From the NCBI GenBank assembly GCA_030671095.1, contig DAOVAK010000208.1, positions 1 through 5,735 of the forward strand: a stretch of 5,735 nt of DNA, written 5' to 3'. The notes beneath the pieces were generated by a model, which was given only the letters and a program-made list of their open reading frames with translations, was not told the origin of the DNA and did no database searches. The stretch comes from Deltaproteobacteria bacterium. GTDB taxonomy: Bacteria; Desulfobacterota; DSM-4660; Desulfatiglandales; HGW-15. Numbering within the stretch: the stretch's first letter is position 1; the number at the start of each line of letters is the position of its first letter. Made by a program: the position numbers and the translations under genes. This document shows positions 1-5,672 of the stretch, piece by piece.

Positions 1-40
1 CCCTGATCTCCTTTTACCAAACCGTTAACGGGTTCAAGTC

Positions 41-99
41 ATAAAATCGCTTCCATCCTCCGTAGCAGAGCTACTGCGGAGGACGGGTCACGATTTTAT
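41..99. repeat. REP-like palindromic element
   Basis: Outer arms ATAAAATCG (41-49) and CGATTTTAT (91-99) are exact reverse complements. They enclose an inner hairpin at 57-82 in which CCTCC pairs with GGAGG and GTAGC pairs with GCTAC around an AGA loop, leaving a TGC bulge on the 3' side. The segments between the two helices (50-56 and 83-90) do not pair. This nested architecture resembles dispersed palindromic (REP or MITE-like) intergenic elements. It could also act as a bidirectional transcription end for a gene left of the window, because the outer arms are A-rich on one side and T-rich on the other, although no proper U-tract follows a GC stem. The structure is read directly from the sequence; the repeat-family assignment is inference. 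Confidence 0.6.
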
Positions 100-104
100 A
101 CAAC

Positions 105-129
105 GTCCCGCGACAATTCTGGGCGGGAC
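105..129. repeat. GC-rich hairpin next to the REP-like element
   Basis: GTCCCGC (105-111) and GCGGGAC (123-129) form a perfect 7-bp stem with an 11-nt loop. The hairpin lies 5 bases after the 41-99 palindrome and just before an A-run (132-139) and a TATAAT box. No T-run follows it on either strand, so it is not a typical intrinsic terminator. It may be the second half of a compound REP-like element or an operator-like site overlapping the upstream part of the promoter at 140-145. Confidence 0.5.
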
Positions 130-139
130 TTAAAAAAAA

Positions 140-145
140 TATAAT
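140..145 (+). promoter_or_regulatory. Candidate -10 box (TATAAT)
   Basis: This is a perfect sigma-70 type -10 hexamer in an A/T-rich stretch (131-150). The -35 position at 17-bp spacing (117-122, TTCTGG) matches the consensus poorly and lies partly inside the 105-129 hairpin. Transcription would start near 151-152, which is where the first helix of the RNA candidate begins. That agreement is the main reason to take the box seriously; a TATAAT alone in A/T-rich DNA can arise by chance. Confidence 0.4.
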
Positions 146-151
146 ACTTTA

Positions 152-427
152 GCCGTTTGAAAAGCGACTGCCCGTCCCGGGCCGGTACGGGCCGGGGAGG
201 CGTTTAAAAAGCCCCTGGGCCAAGCGGCATTCTCTGGAGGGGCCAAAAAATTTGCCCGGTGCCCTTAAGTATGGCGCACAAAGCGAGGTAGCTATGAGGC
301 CTTGTTCTGTCACCATTGAACTTGGCCCGGTCTTTATTTGGGCGGCCTGTGTGCGCAGGCGTCACGGCAAGGGAGCTCCCGGAAGAAACCGTGCACAGGA
401 GGCCTGGTTTTTGGCCGCTCCAGAGAA
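152..427 (+). ncRNA. Candidate two-domain structured RNA, second domain 6S-like in outline
   Basis: Domain I (152-228) is closed by GCCGTTTG (152-159) with CAAGCGGC (221-228), eight pairs including one G-U, and contains the hairpin GCCCGT (170-175)/ACGGGC (187-192). One base later, domain II is closed by 230-249 with 408-427: 19 of 20 positions pair, and the only mismatch is G240 with G417. Inside domain II, GCGCACA (274-280) can pair with TGTGCGC (350-356), and CACGG (363-367) with CCGTG (389-393). Alternative local hairpins exist, for example GCCTG (345-349)/CAGGC (356-360). A roughly 198-nt rod with a long closing helix, an unpaired 5' side (250-273) and a hairpin on the 3' side resembles 6S RNA (SsrS), the RNA polymerase inhibitor. 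No conserved 6S sequence was recognised, so the family is uncertain. Motifs of RNase P RNA, tmRNA and SRP RNA are absent. No clear terminator was found; T449-453 lies 21 bases past the helix without a hairpin of its own. The 3' end and the strand are therefore inferred. Confidence 0.45.
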
Positions 428-606
428 CCCCGCTCAGCCCGCCAAGAGTTTTTGCACGCCTGTTTCAAAGGGCTAAAATGTTACAAAAAAATAAATTAGC
501 ACAATCGAATTGAGTAGATCAAGGCAAATAAACGAATTCTCCGGGACCAGTAAAACTTCCTCAGTTTATTGATATTTTCAGCATAAGTAAGTCCCTCAGC
601 GATATA

Positions 607-654
607 TGGAATGATGAAGGACTGAAGTAATGGAGTGATGGAGTACTGGAGTAT
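607..654. repeat. Degenerate 8-bp tandem repeat, six units
   Basis: The units in order are TGGAATGA, TGAAGGAC, TGAAGTAA, TGGAGTGA, TGGAGTAC and TGGAGTAT, with consensus close to TGGAGTRA. The last three are the best preserved, and the first three have drifted. Related units appear in the opposite orientation nearby: CCATTACTCC at 692-701 and CAATACTCCA at 828-837. This is intergenic short-repeat DNA with no coding role. The inverted copies can pair with the array and so contribute to the larger inverted repeat at 647-837. Confidence 0.7.
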
Positions 655-837
655 TGCAAATTAAAAGTGGTCCTAGCCTATTTTTTTAAACCCATTACTC
701 CCTGGCCCAGACCTGGTTCGCATAGATGGGTTGATGGAAAGGCCAGATATGCGTGAACAGCAAAGTCTATAGCCTGTTCAAATGACGTCGCGCCAGGGCG
801 GGCCAACACTCTCTCCGAGCCGGAGGCCAATACTCCA
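647..837. repeat. Nested inverted repeats in the rnj leader
   Basis: The outer arms TGGAGTATTG (647-656) and CAATACTCCA (828-837) match over 10 of 10 bases. Inside them, CCCTGGC (700-706) pairs with GCCAGGG (792-798). Further in there are two mutually exclusive hairpins: GTTCGCATA (716-724) with 748-758 (nine pairs, GT bulge at 753-754), and TGAACAG (754-760) with CTGTTCA (774-780), a perfect 7-bp stem. A small hairpin CTCCG (813-817)/CGGAG (821-825) lies near the 3' arm. The outer helix may be a by-product of repeat units present in both orientations. The inner helices do not use that repeat, apart from an edge overlap at 700-701. A structured leader is possible but unproven. Confidence 0.4.
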
Positions 838-855
838 ATCCTTTTTATTTCCATA

Positions 856-884
856 TTGACTCATGGCGGTTGAAGATTTAAGCT
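856..884 (+). promoter_or_regulatory. Weak promoter candidate for rnj
   Basis: TTGACT (856-861) matches five of six bases of the sigma-70 -35 consensus. At 17-bp spacing the -10 position reads TAAGCT (879-884), which keeps only three of six consensus bases. It would give a leader of roughly 80 nt before the rnj start. No better pair was found in the last 120 bases before the gene, but expression from the TATAAT at 140-145 or from another sigma factor cannot be excluded. Confidence 0.25.
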
Positions 885-968
885 GTTGTTAATTCAAAAC
901 AAGAACTTAGCTCGATCCAGTCTTCGTTTTAGGCGGAAAAACCTTCAATAGAATCATTCAGGTAGAGG

Positions 969-2618
969 ATGCTCAAAGTAACCCCTTTAGGGGGATTAGG
1001 AGAAATTGGTCTCAATATGATGGTCATGGAATATGACCATCATATGCTCATAGTGGACGCCGGGTTAATGTTCCCAGAAGATTATATGCCAGGTGTGGAT
1101 GTGGTCATACCTGATATTCAGTATCTAAGGGAAAACAGGGATAAGGTAAAGTCTATCGTTCTCACCCACGGTCATGAAGATCATATCGGTGCCATGCCCT
1201 TCTTTCTCAGGGAATTCAATATCCCCATCTTTGGGACCAATTTCACCATAGAGCTCCTGAAGGACAAGCTCAGAGAACATAATCTACTGGAACAGGCCAC
1301 TCTGCAGAAAATAAAGGCAGGGGATGTGACGGCATTCGGCCCCTTTCAAGTGGAATATATCAGAGTCAACCACAGCATTGTGGATGGCGTGGGCCTGGCC
1401 GTTGACACGCCAGAGGGAATTATCATCCATTCAGGCGATTTCAGAATAGATCAAACCCCTCTTGATGGGCAGTTAACGGATCTGGACAGATTTGCGCACT
1501 ACGCAGAACAAGGTGTGCTTGCCCTTTTTTCGGATTCTACCAATGTGGAAAAAGAAGGTTTTACCCTTAGCGAAAGCGAGGTAAAAAAGACCCTGGAGGA
1601 ACTCTTCCAATCCTGTAATGGGAGACTAATCGCTGCGCTTTTTGCGTCAAACATTTCAAGGATTCAGCAGATAATCAACCTGGCGGTGAAATTCGACCGG
1701 AAAGTGTTGTTCAGCGGGAAAAGCATGCAGGCCAACGTTCGGATTGCGAAGGCTGAAGGCCTAATTCGTATTCCCGACGATGCTGAAATAGAGGAAAGGG
1801 CTGTGGACCAGTTCCCAGAACATAAAATAGCGATTGTCACCACAGGTAGTCAGGGAGAGCCCATGTCTTCGCTGACTAGGATGGCCCAAGATAAACACAA
1901 AAAGATAAGTATTAAAAAGGGTGATACAATAATCCTCTCCTCGCGCTTTATACCTGGCAATGAAAGGGCCATCACCACGATCATTAACAATCTGTATCGG
2001 ATGGGCGCAGAGGTGGTTTACGAAAAGGTATCCCATATCCACTCTTCTGGTCACGCCTACAAAGAGGAACTCAAGTTATTACTCAATCTGATAAAGCCAA
2101 AGTACTTCATGCCTATACACGGGGAGTACCGGCACCTTGTCAAACACATTCAATTGGCTATGGAAACAGGAATACCCTCAGACAGACTCCTGCTTGTTGA
2201 GAATGGTACCACAGTCTGCTTTGAGGCCGGGGAAGCCAAAATCGGGGAACGGGTGCAGACAGGCAGGGTGCTTGTGGATGGCAAGGGCGTGGGAGATGTG
2301 GGTGAGTTGGTCTTGAGAGACCGGCGAAGGCTTTCGGGAGACGGGGTGGTCATAGCCCTTCTGGCCATTGACGAACGGACAGGAGAGGTGATTTATGGTC
2401 CTGATATTATTTCCCGGGGATTTATGATCGAGGATCAAAGTGGATTTATACTGGAGCAGGCCAAGTCCATAGTCTCTGAATTATTGGAAGAAATCGAAAA
2501 CCCGAGTCACATTGACTGGACAGAAGTGGCGCCCCTCATCAAAAGAAGGTTGAAACGTTTCTTTTATAAGGTTATTGAAAGAAGTCCTCTTATATTACCA
2601 ATCATCATACCTCTATGA
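969..2618 (+). CDS. rnj: Ribonuclease J (metallo-beta-lactamase / beta-CASP ribonuclease)
   Basis: This is a cytoplasmic zinc-dependent ribonuclease with, in its family, 5'-to-3' exonuclease and endonuclease activity in mRNA decay and RNA maturation. The 549-residue length is normal for RNase J. The metallo-beta-lactamase core shows the HGHEDH motif (H67, H69, D71, H72), H135, HSGDF with D157, and SDSTN (188-192). The beta-CASP insert follows, with FASNISRIQQ (225-234) and TGSQGEP (292-298). The SSGHA motif (H362) and PIHGEY (H384) complete the active site and the 5'-phosphate pocket region. The C-terminal part carries the typical RNase J stretch DVGELVLRDRR (443-453) and a basic segment (525-531) before a hydrophobic end. 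All key residues are present, so the enzyme should be active. The ATG at 969 is preceded by CAGGTAGAGG; the AGG at 960-962 has usable spacing, while the GAGG at 965-968 touches the start codon. It is probably the first gene of an rnj-ftsK-lolA unit. Confidence 0.95.
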   Translation: MLKVTPLGGLGEIGLNMMVMEYDHHMLIVDAGLMFPEDYMPGVDVVIPDIQYLRENRDKVKSIVLTHGHEDHIGAMPFFLREFNIPIFGTNFTIELLKDKLREHNLLEQATLQKIKAGDVTAFGPFQVEYIRVNHSIVDGVGLAVDTPEGIIIHSGDFRIDQTPLDGQLTDLDRFAHYAEQGVLALFSDSTNVEKEGFTLSESEVKKTLEELFQSCNGRLIAALFASNISRIQQIINLAVKFDRKVLFSGKSMQANVRIAKAEGLIRIPDDAEIEERAVDQFPEHKIAIVTTGSQGEPMSSLTRMAQDKHKKISIKKGDTIILSSRFIPGNERAITTIINNLYRMGAEVVYEKVSHIHSSGHAYKEELKLLLNLIKPKYFMPIHGEYRHLVKHIQLAMETGIPSDRLLLVENGTTVCFEAGEAKIGERVQTGRVLVDGKGVGDVGELVLRDRRRLSGDGVVIALLAIDERTGEVIYGPDIISRGFMIEDQSGFILEQAKSIVSELLEEIENPSHIDWTEVAPLIKRRLKRFFYKVIERSPLILPIIIPL

Positions 2619-2620
2619 TA

Positions 2621-2656
2621 CTGGTTAACCGGTTCACCTGTTGAGCCGGTTAGCTG
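2621..2656 (+). promoter_or_regulatory. Long imperfect hairpin between rnj and ftsK
   Basis: TAACCGGTTCA (2626-2636) pairs with TGAGCCGGTTA (2642-2652) over 11 positions with one G-U, around the 5-nt loop CCTGT. Four further pairs, three of them wobbles, extend the stem outward to 2622 and 2656. It starts only two bases after the rnj stop codon. The bases after the stem are mixed, and the first short T-run (2669-2672) is 12 bases away, so it is not a classic intrinsic terminator. It could protect the rnj 3' end, lower read-through into ftsK, or mark a processing site. Confidence 0.55.
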
Positions 2657-2685
2657 AATGGGAATCACTTTTGTCATGTTGAAGT

Positions 2686-2690
2686 GAGGG
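2686..2690 (+). promoter_or_regulatory. Ribosome binding site that supports the TTG start of ftsK
   Basis: GAGGG lies 9 bases before the TTG at 2700. The only nearby in-frame ATG (2757) has no purine-rich site ahead of it and would remove the basic N-terminal tail that commonly precedes the first membrane segment. The TTG start is therefore preferred. Confidence 0.6.
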
Positions 2691-2699
2691 CAGAGCAAG

Positions 2700-4901
2700 T
2701 TGGGAAAAAAGTCAAAAAACAAGGCCAAATCTAAAAAGCACATAGAACCTATCAAGATGGAAATATGGGGTATCATTTTTTTCCTCATTGCCCTGGTTGT
2801 TGGGATAAGCCTCTTCTCCTACCACCCTGCTGATCCCCTGTTCTGGCTCAAATCTGCCCGGCCGGCAGAGGCCCATAATCTCTTTGGTACCGTTGGTGCC
2901 CATCTGGCTGGTGGAATATTTTTCCTGCTCGGCTTCTCCTCGTTTTGGCTGGTGGCCATCTTTGTGAGCCTGGCTTTTCTCTCTTTTCGGGGCCATGCCT
3001 TCTCGTCACCTAAGAAGAGCATTGTTGCTAGCCTATTTCTCATTTTTTCGTTCTCCGGAATCCTGGGGTTACAAACGCCCAGGGCGATCATTTATAGGGG
3101 CAGCGAGGTGATCAGTGGGGGTTTCGCAGGAGTTCATATTGCCGAATTTATGAAAGGATTTCTCAACTATTTTGGGGCTTATGTGCTCCTTGCGGCAGTC
3201 TTCGTCATCTCCCTCATGGTCTGCACCCACATCTCTTTTGGCTGGGTTTTGTCAAGGGTTTCCTTATGGTTGGTCGGTATTATGAGACGGTTAAAGGAAC
3301 TCTCCATGAAGAAGAAGGAGAGGAGAAGAAAGAAAAGGGTAAGAAAAGAAATCATCGAAAAGGAGAGAGCGAAACCGAGACCAAAGGTCACGATTGTTGA
3401 GCCACAAGTGGAGACCTCGAAACAAGCTGAACAGGAATCCTTTTCCTTTATGAACGTGGCAGGTGAATTTAAGCTACCCTCCTTGGACCTGCTCAACGAG
3501 CCACCTGGTGATAGAGAGACGGAATTCCAGCGGGAAAGCCTGGAGATGAATGCTCGACGTGTGGAAAAGAAACTGGCTGATTTTGGCGTGGACGGAGAAG
3601 TGGTTGAGATCCTTCCAGGACCAGTCATTACCATGTATGAATTCAAGCCCGCACCTGGTGTCAAGATCAGCAAAGTTGCTGGCCTTTCAGATGATCTGGC
3701 CTTGGCCTTAAGGGCTCCTAGTATCAGGATTGTAGCCCCCATACCGGGAAAGGCGGCCATTGGCATAGAAATACCCAACAACAAACGGGACTTGGTCTAC
3801 CTTTATGAGATCCTCTCAAGTCAGGCCTATAAAAACTCCACGCATCGGCTGACGATCGGGCTCGGTAAGGATATTACCGGAGCCCCTGTCGTCTCAGACC
3901 TGGCCAAAATGCCTCATCTCCTGGTGGCAGGGGCAACGGGAACAGGGAAAAGCGTTTCTTTGAATGCGATGGTCAATAGCCTCCTGTTCAAATTCTCACC
4001 CGACGTGGTTCGGTTTCTCATTATCGACCCCAAAAGGATTGAACTGACTGTCTATAATGATATCCCCCATCTTCTTTATCCCGTTGTCACTGACCCAAAG
4101 GAGGCCACAAAAGCACTTCGATGGGCCGTGCAAGAAATGGAAAGACGCTATAACCTATTGTCTGACCGGGGGGTCAGAAACATCGAGGCCTACAACCGTA
4201 AAGTAACAAAGGGGAAAAAAACAAAGCGAGCGGATAGCCCTGAGAATACAGAGAAGCAACTTCCTTATATAATTGTTGTAATCGACGAACTGTCAGACCT
4301 CATGATAACCTCCTCAAGAGAAGTTGAGGAAGCGATTACGCGTCTGGCTCAAATGGCACGGGCTGCCGGTATCCATCTCGTCATCGCCACACAGCGACCC
4401 TCTGTGGATGTGCTCACTGGAATTATAAAGGCAAACTTCCCTGCCCGTATCTCTTTCCAAGTCTCATCAAGGGTGGACTCCAGAACCATTCTCGATACCA
4501 TGGGCGCCGAGAGTCTTCTGGGAGATGGAGATTTGCTTTTCTTGCCCCCAGGAGTGGGTCGAATAACAAGGATTCATGGGGCTTTTATCGCCGAGGATGA
4601 GGTAAAAAGAGTAGCCGATTTTTTGAGAGAGCAGATGAAACCGGATTATGACCTCACACTTTTGAATCACGTTGCCGAAGAAGAAGAGACAGCCGAAGAT
4701 GATATTGAATTCGATGAGAAGTATGACAGGGCTGTAGATCTGGTCATGCAAACGGGTCAGGCATCCATTTCCATGATACAGCGAAAGTTGCGCGTAGGGT
4801 ATAATCGGGCTGCTCGCATGATCGAGGCCATGGAGAACCAGGGGATCGTGGGGCCCTCAGACGGTGTCCGTCCAAGGGAGGTCTTTAGGCGGGAAGAGTA
4901 G
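2700..4901 (+). CDS. ftsK: DNA translocase FtsK/SpoIIIE
   Basis: This is a membrane-anchored, ATP-driven double-stranded DNA pump that clears chromosome termini from the closing septum; in related bacteria it also activates XerCD dimer resolution. The 733 residues begin with a Lys-rich tail (3-19), followed by about four membrane segments (roughly 21-41, 69-95, 107-124 and 155-178) with a possible short fifth (182-195). A strongly basic stretch (196-228) and a short linker lead to the alpha subdomain (about 275-395). The RecA-like motor has Walker A GATGTGKS (411-418, K417), Walker B IIVVIDE (524-530, D529 and E530) and the conserved ATQRPSVDVLTG segment (563-574). The C-terminal winged-helix gamma domain (about 672-733) contains the family signature IQRKLRVGYNRAARMIE (693-709), which reads the orienting DNA motifs. 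It is much shorter than E. coli FtsK (1329 residues) because the long linker is absent, a size closer to SpoIIIE. It ends with TAG followed at once by in-frame TGA. It lies 81 bases after rnj and 96 bases before lolA. Confidence 0.95.
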   Translation: MGKKSKNKAKSKKHIEPIKMEIWGIIFFLIALVVGISLFSYHPADPLFWLKSARPAEAHNLFGTVGAHLAGGIFFLLGFSSFWLVAIFVSLAFLSFRGHAFSSPKKSIVASLFLIFSFSGILGLQTPRAIIYRGSEVISGGFAGVHIAEFMKGFLNYFGAYVLLAAVFVISLMVCTHISFGWVLSRVSLWLVGIMRRLKELSMKKKERRRKKRVRKEIIEKERAKPRPKVTIVEPQVETSKQAEQESFSFMNVAGEFKLPSLDLLNEPPGDRETEFQRESLEMNARRVEKKLADFGVDGEVVEILPGPVITMYEFKPAPGVKISKVAGLSDDLALALRAPSIRIVAPIPGKAAIGIEIPNNKRDLVYLYEILSSQAYKNSTHRLTIGLGKDITGAPVVSDLAKMPHLLVAGATGTGKSVSLNAMVNSLLFKFSPDVVRFLIIDPKRIELTVYNDIPHLLYPVVTDPKEATKALRWAVQEMERRYNLLSDRGVRNIEAYNRKVTKGKKTKRADSPENTEKQLPYIIVVIDELSDLMITSSREVEEAITRLAQMARAAGIHLVIATQRPSVDVLTGIIKANFPARISFQVSSRVDSRTILDTMGAESLLGDGDLLFLPPGVGRITRIHGAFIAEDEVKRVADFLREQMKPDYDLTLLNHVAEEEETAEDDIEFDEKYDRAVDLVMQTGQASISMIQRKLRVGYNRAARMIEAMENQGIVGPSDGVRPREVFRREE

Positions 4902-4902
4902 T

Positions 4903-5000
4903 GAGGGCGGAAGACAGAGGACAGAGGACAGAAGACAGAGGACAGAAGACGGAAGGCAGAGGACAGAGGACACAGGACAGAAGACGGAAGGCAGAGGATG
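4903..5000 (+). repeat. Heptamer tandem array filling the ftsK-lolA gap
   Basis: Fourteen consecutive 7-bp units run from just after the ftsK stop to the lolA start codon, with consensus GARGACA. Exact GAGGACA units lie at 4917, 4924, 4938, 4959 and 4966. Variant units are GAAGACA, GAAGACG, GAAGGCA and CAGGACA; the first (GAGGGCG, 4903-4909) is degenerate, and the last reads GAGGATG (4994-5000), which supplies the lolA ATG. A longer 35-bp period is visible: the 19 bases from 4945 recur from 4980. Bases 4903-4998 contain no T at all. Every unit contains an AGG- or AAG-like core resembling a Shine-Dalgarno site, and the AAGG at 4988-4991, 6 bases before the ATG, is the best-placed one. Confidence 0.85.
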
Positions 5001-5672
5001 TTGAGATCTGCATGCACCTGTCTATTGTTGCTGATTCTGTGGCCGGCAAGTTTGGCCACAGCTGATATGCAGCTATCTGAAATACTTGCAGGCGTACAGA
5101 AACGATACGGAGACCTGCCCGGCCTTAGTATCCCCTACAAACGGGAGATCATAACCCGATCCATGGCCTTGCTCGGCGGATCCATGGACGCGGATATAGC
5201 CTCCGGCCAGATCCATTTCAAACCACCCAAGTTCCTAAAGGTTCAACAGGATACCCCAAAACCAGAAACAATTATCAGCGACGGTAACACCCTCTGGTGG
5301 TACGTTCCCCATAAGAGCCAGGTCTACCGGTATCCTTCTCACCAACTGGGTAAGGAGATTCAGCTCTTGAATGACATCTTTCAAGGGCTGAGGGCAGTCG
5401 AAGAGAGCTTTGATGTCATGCTCATGGAAATGGATGAAAAGGGGGGCTACCAACTCAAACTCATACCCAATCCTCCCTGGGCAGAGATCCATCACATCAT
5501 GCTTTCCGTATCACAAGGGGACAACACCATTCACAAGGTGGAAATTCATAATCAAATTGGAGGAATCACCCGATTCATTCTTGGAGATCTATCTGTGAAG
5601 GAGAAATTCCCGGAAGATTTCTTCAGATTTGTGGCCCCTGAAGGGGTTAAGGTTATCGAACAGGAAGGGTAA
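4998..5672 (+). CDS. lolA: Outer-membrane lipoprotein carrier protein LolA
   Basis: This is a periplasmic chaperone that accepts lipoproteins released from the inner membrane by the LolCDE transporter and carries them to the outer membrane. The 224-residue product is of family size. It starts with a signal peptide: Arg at position 3, a hydrophobic core (8-15) and an AxA-type site (A20-T21-A22), so cleavage is predicted between A22 and D23. The mature part matches the LolA fold: SGQIHFKPPKFLKV (69-82), the hallmark SDGNTLWWYVPHKSQVY (94-110), and the C-terminal strands TIHKVEIHNQIGG (177-189) and RFILGDLSV (192-200) followed by FRFVAPEGVKVI (209-220). The ATG lies inside the last unit of the heptamer array; no other start exists in frame back to the ftsK stop. 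It is probably co-transcribed with ftsK, a neighbour it also has in E. coli. The family call rests on these motifs. No LolB or LolCDE gene is visible in the window. Confidence 0.9.
   Translation: MLRSACTCLLLLILWPASLATADMQLSEILAGVQKRYGDLPGLSIPYKREIITRSMALLGGSMDADIASGQIHFKPPKFLKVQQDTPKPETIISDGNTLWWYVPHKSQVYRYPSHQLGKEIQLLNDIFQGLRAVEESFDVMLMEMDEKGGYQLKLIPNPPWAEIHHIMLSVSQGDNTIHKVEIHNQIGGITRFILGDLSVKEKFPEDFFRFVAPEGVKVIEQEG

Larger units (their letters stand above)
428..968. other. Noncoding region upstream of rnj
   Basis: No convincing coding sequence was found here on either strand: open frames are short and lack recognisable protein features. The stretch from 428 to 606 shows only weak inverted repeats, such as AATAAAC (527-533)/GTTTATT (564-570) and GGGAC (543-547)/GTCCC (591-595). 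From 607 onward it holds the 8-bp tandem repeat, the nested inverted repeats and a weak promoter candidate, each listed separately. At more than 500 bases it is long for a leader, so it could contain an additional promoter or untranslated RNA. Confidence 0.6.

Noticed and set aside
94..122. Leftward promoter using TATAAA (- strand, 94-99) with TTGTCG (- strand, 111-116)
   Set aside because: The spacer is only 11 bases, too short for a sigma-70 promoter, and the -10 match lies in the arm of the palindrome.
152..427. RNase P RNA, tmRNA or SRP RNA as the identity of the structured RNA
   Set aside because: The conserved core sequences of these RNAs (such as GAGGAAAGTCC of RNase P RNA or GGAAGCAGCC of SRP RNA) were not found on either strand.
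252..513. Short open frames on the + strand (74 and 65 codons)
   Set aside because: They overlap the long-helix RNA candidate, show no protein-like composition or convincing ribosome site, and overlap each other in different frames.
661..690. Intrinsic terminator ending at the T-run 681-687
   Set aside because: Only two G-C pairs can form ahead of the T-run, and the rest would be A-T pairs with mismatches, so the hairpin is too weak.
3179..3784. 201-codon open frame on the - strand
   Set aside because: It lies entirely within ftsK, which has clear family motifs in the same stretch. Its Ser/Thr/Leu-rich translation is that of an antisense shadow.
2757..4901. ATG at 2757 as the ftsK start
   Set aside because: There is no ribosome binding site before it, and the basic N-terminal tail would be lost; the TTG at 2700 has GAGGG at suitable distance.
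4757..5059. 100-codon open frame on the - strand with Ser-Ser-Val-Phe/Leu-Cys-Pro-Leu repeats
   Set aside because: The 7-residue periodicity is just the heptamer array read in reverse. A 7-bp unit without stops in any frame gives a repeating peptide automatically.
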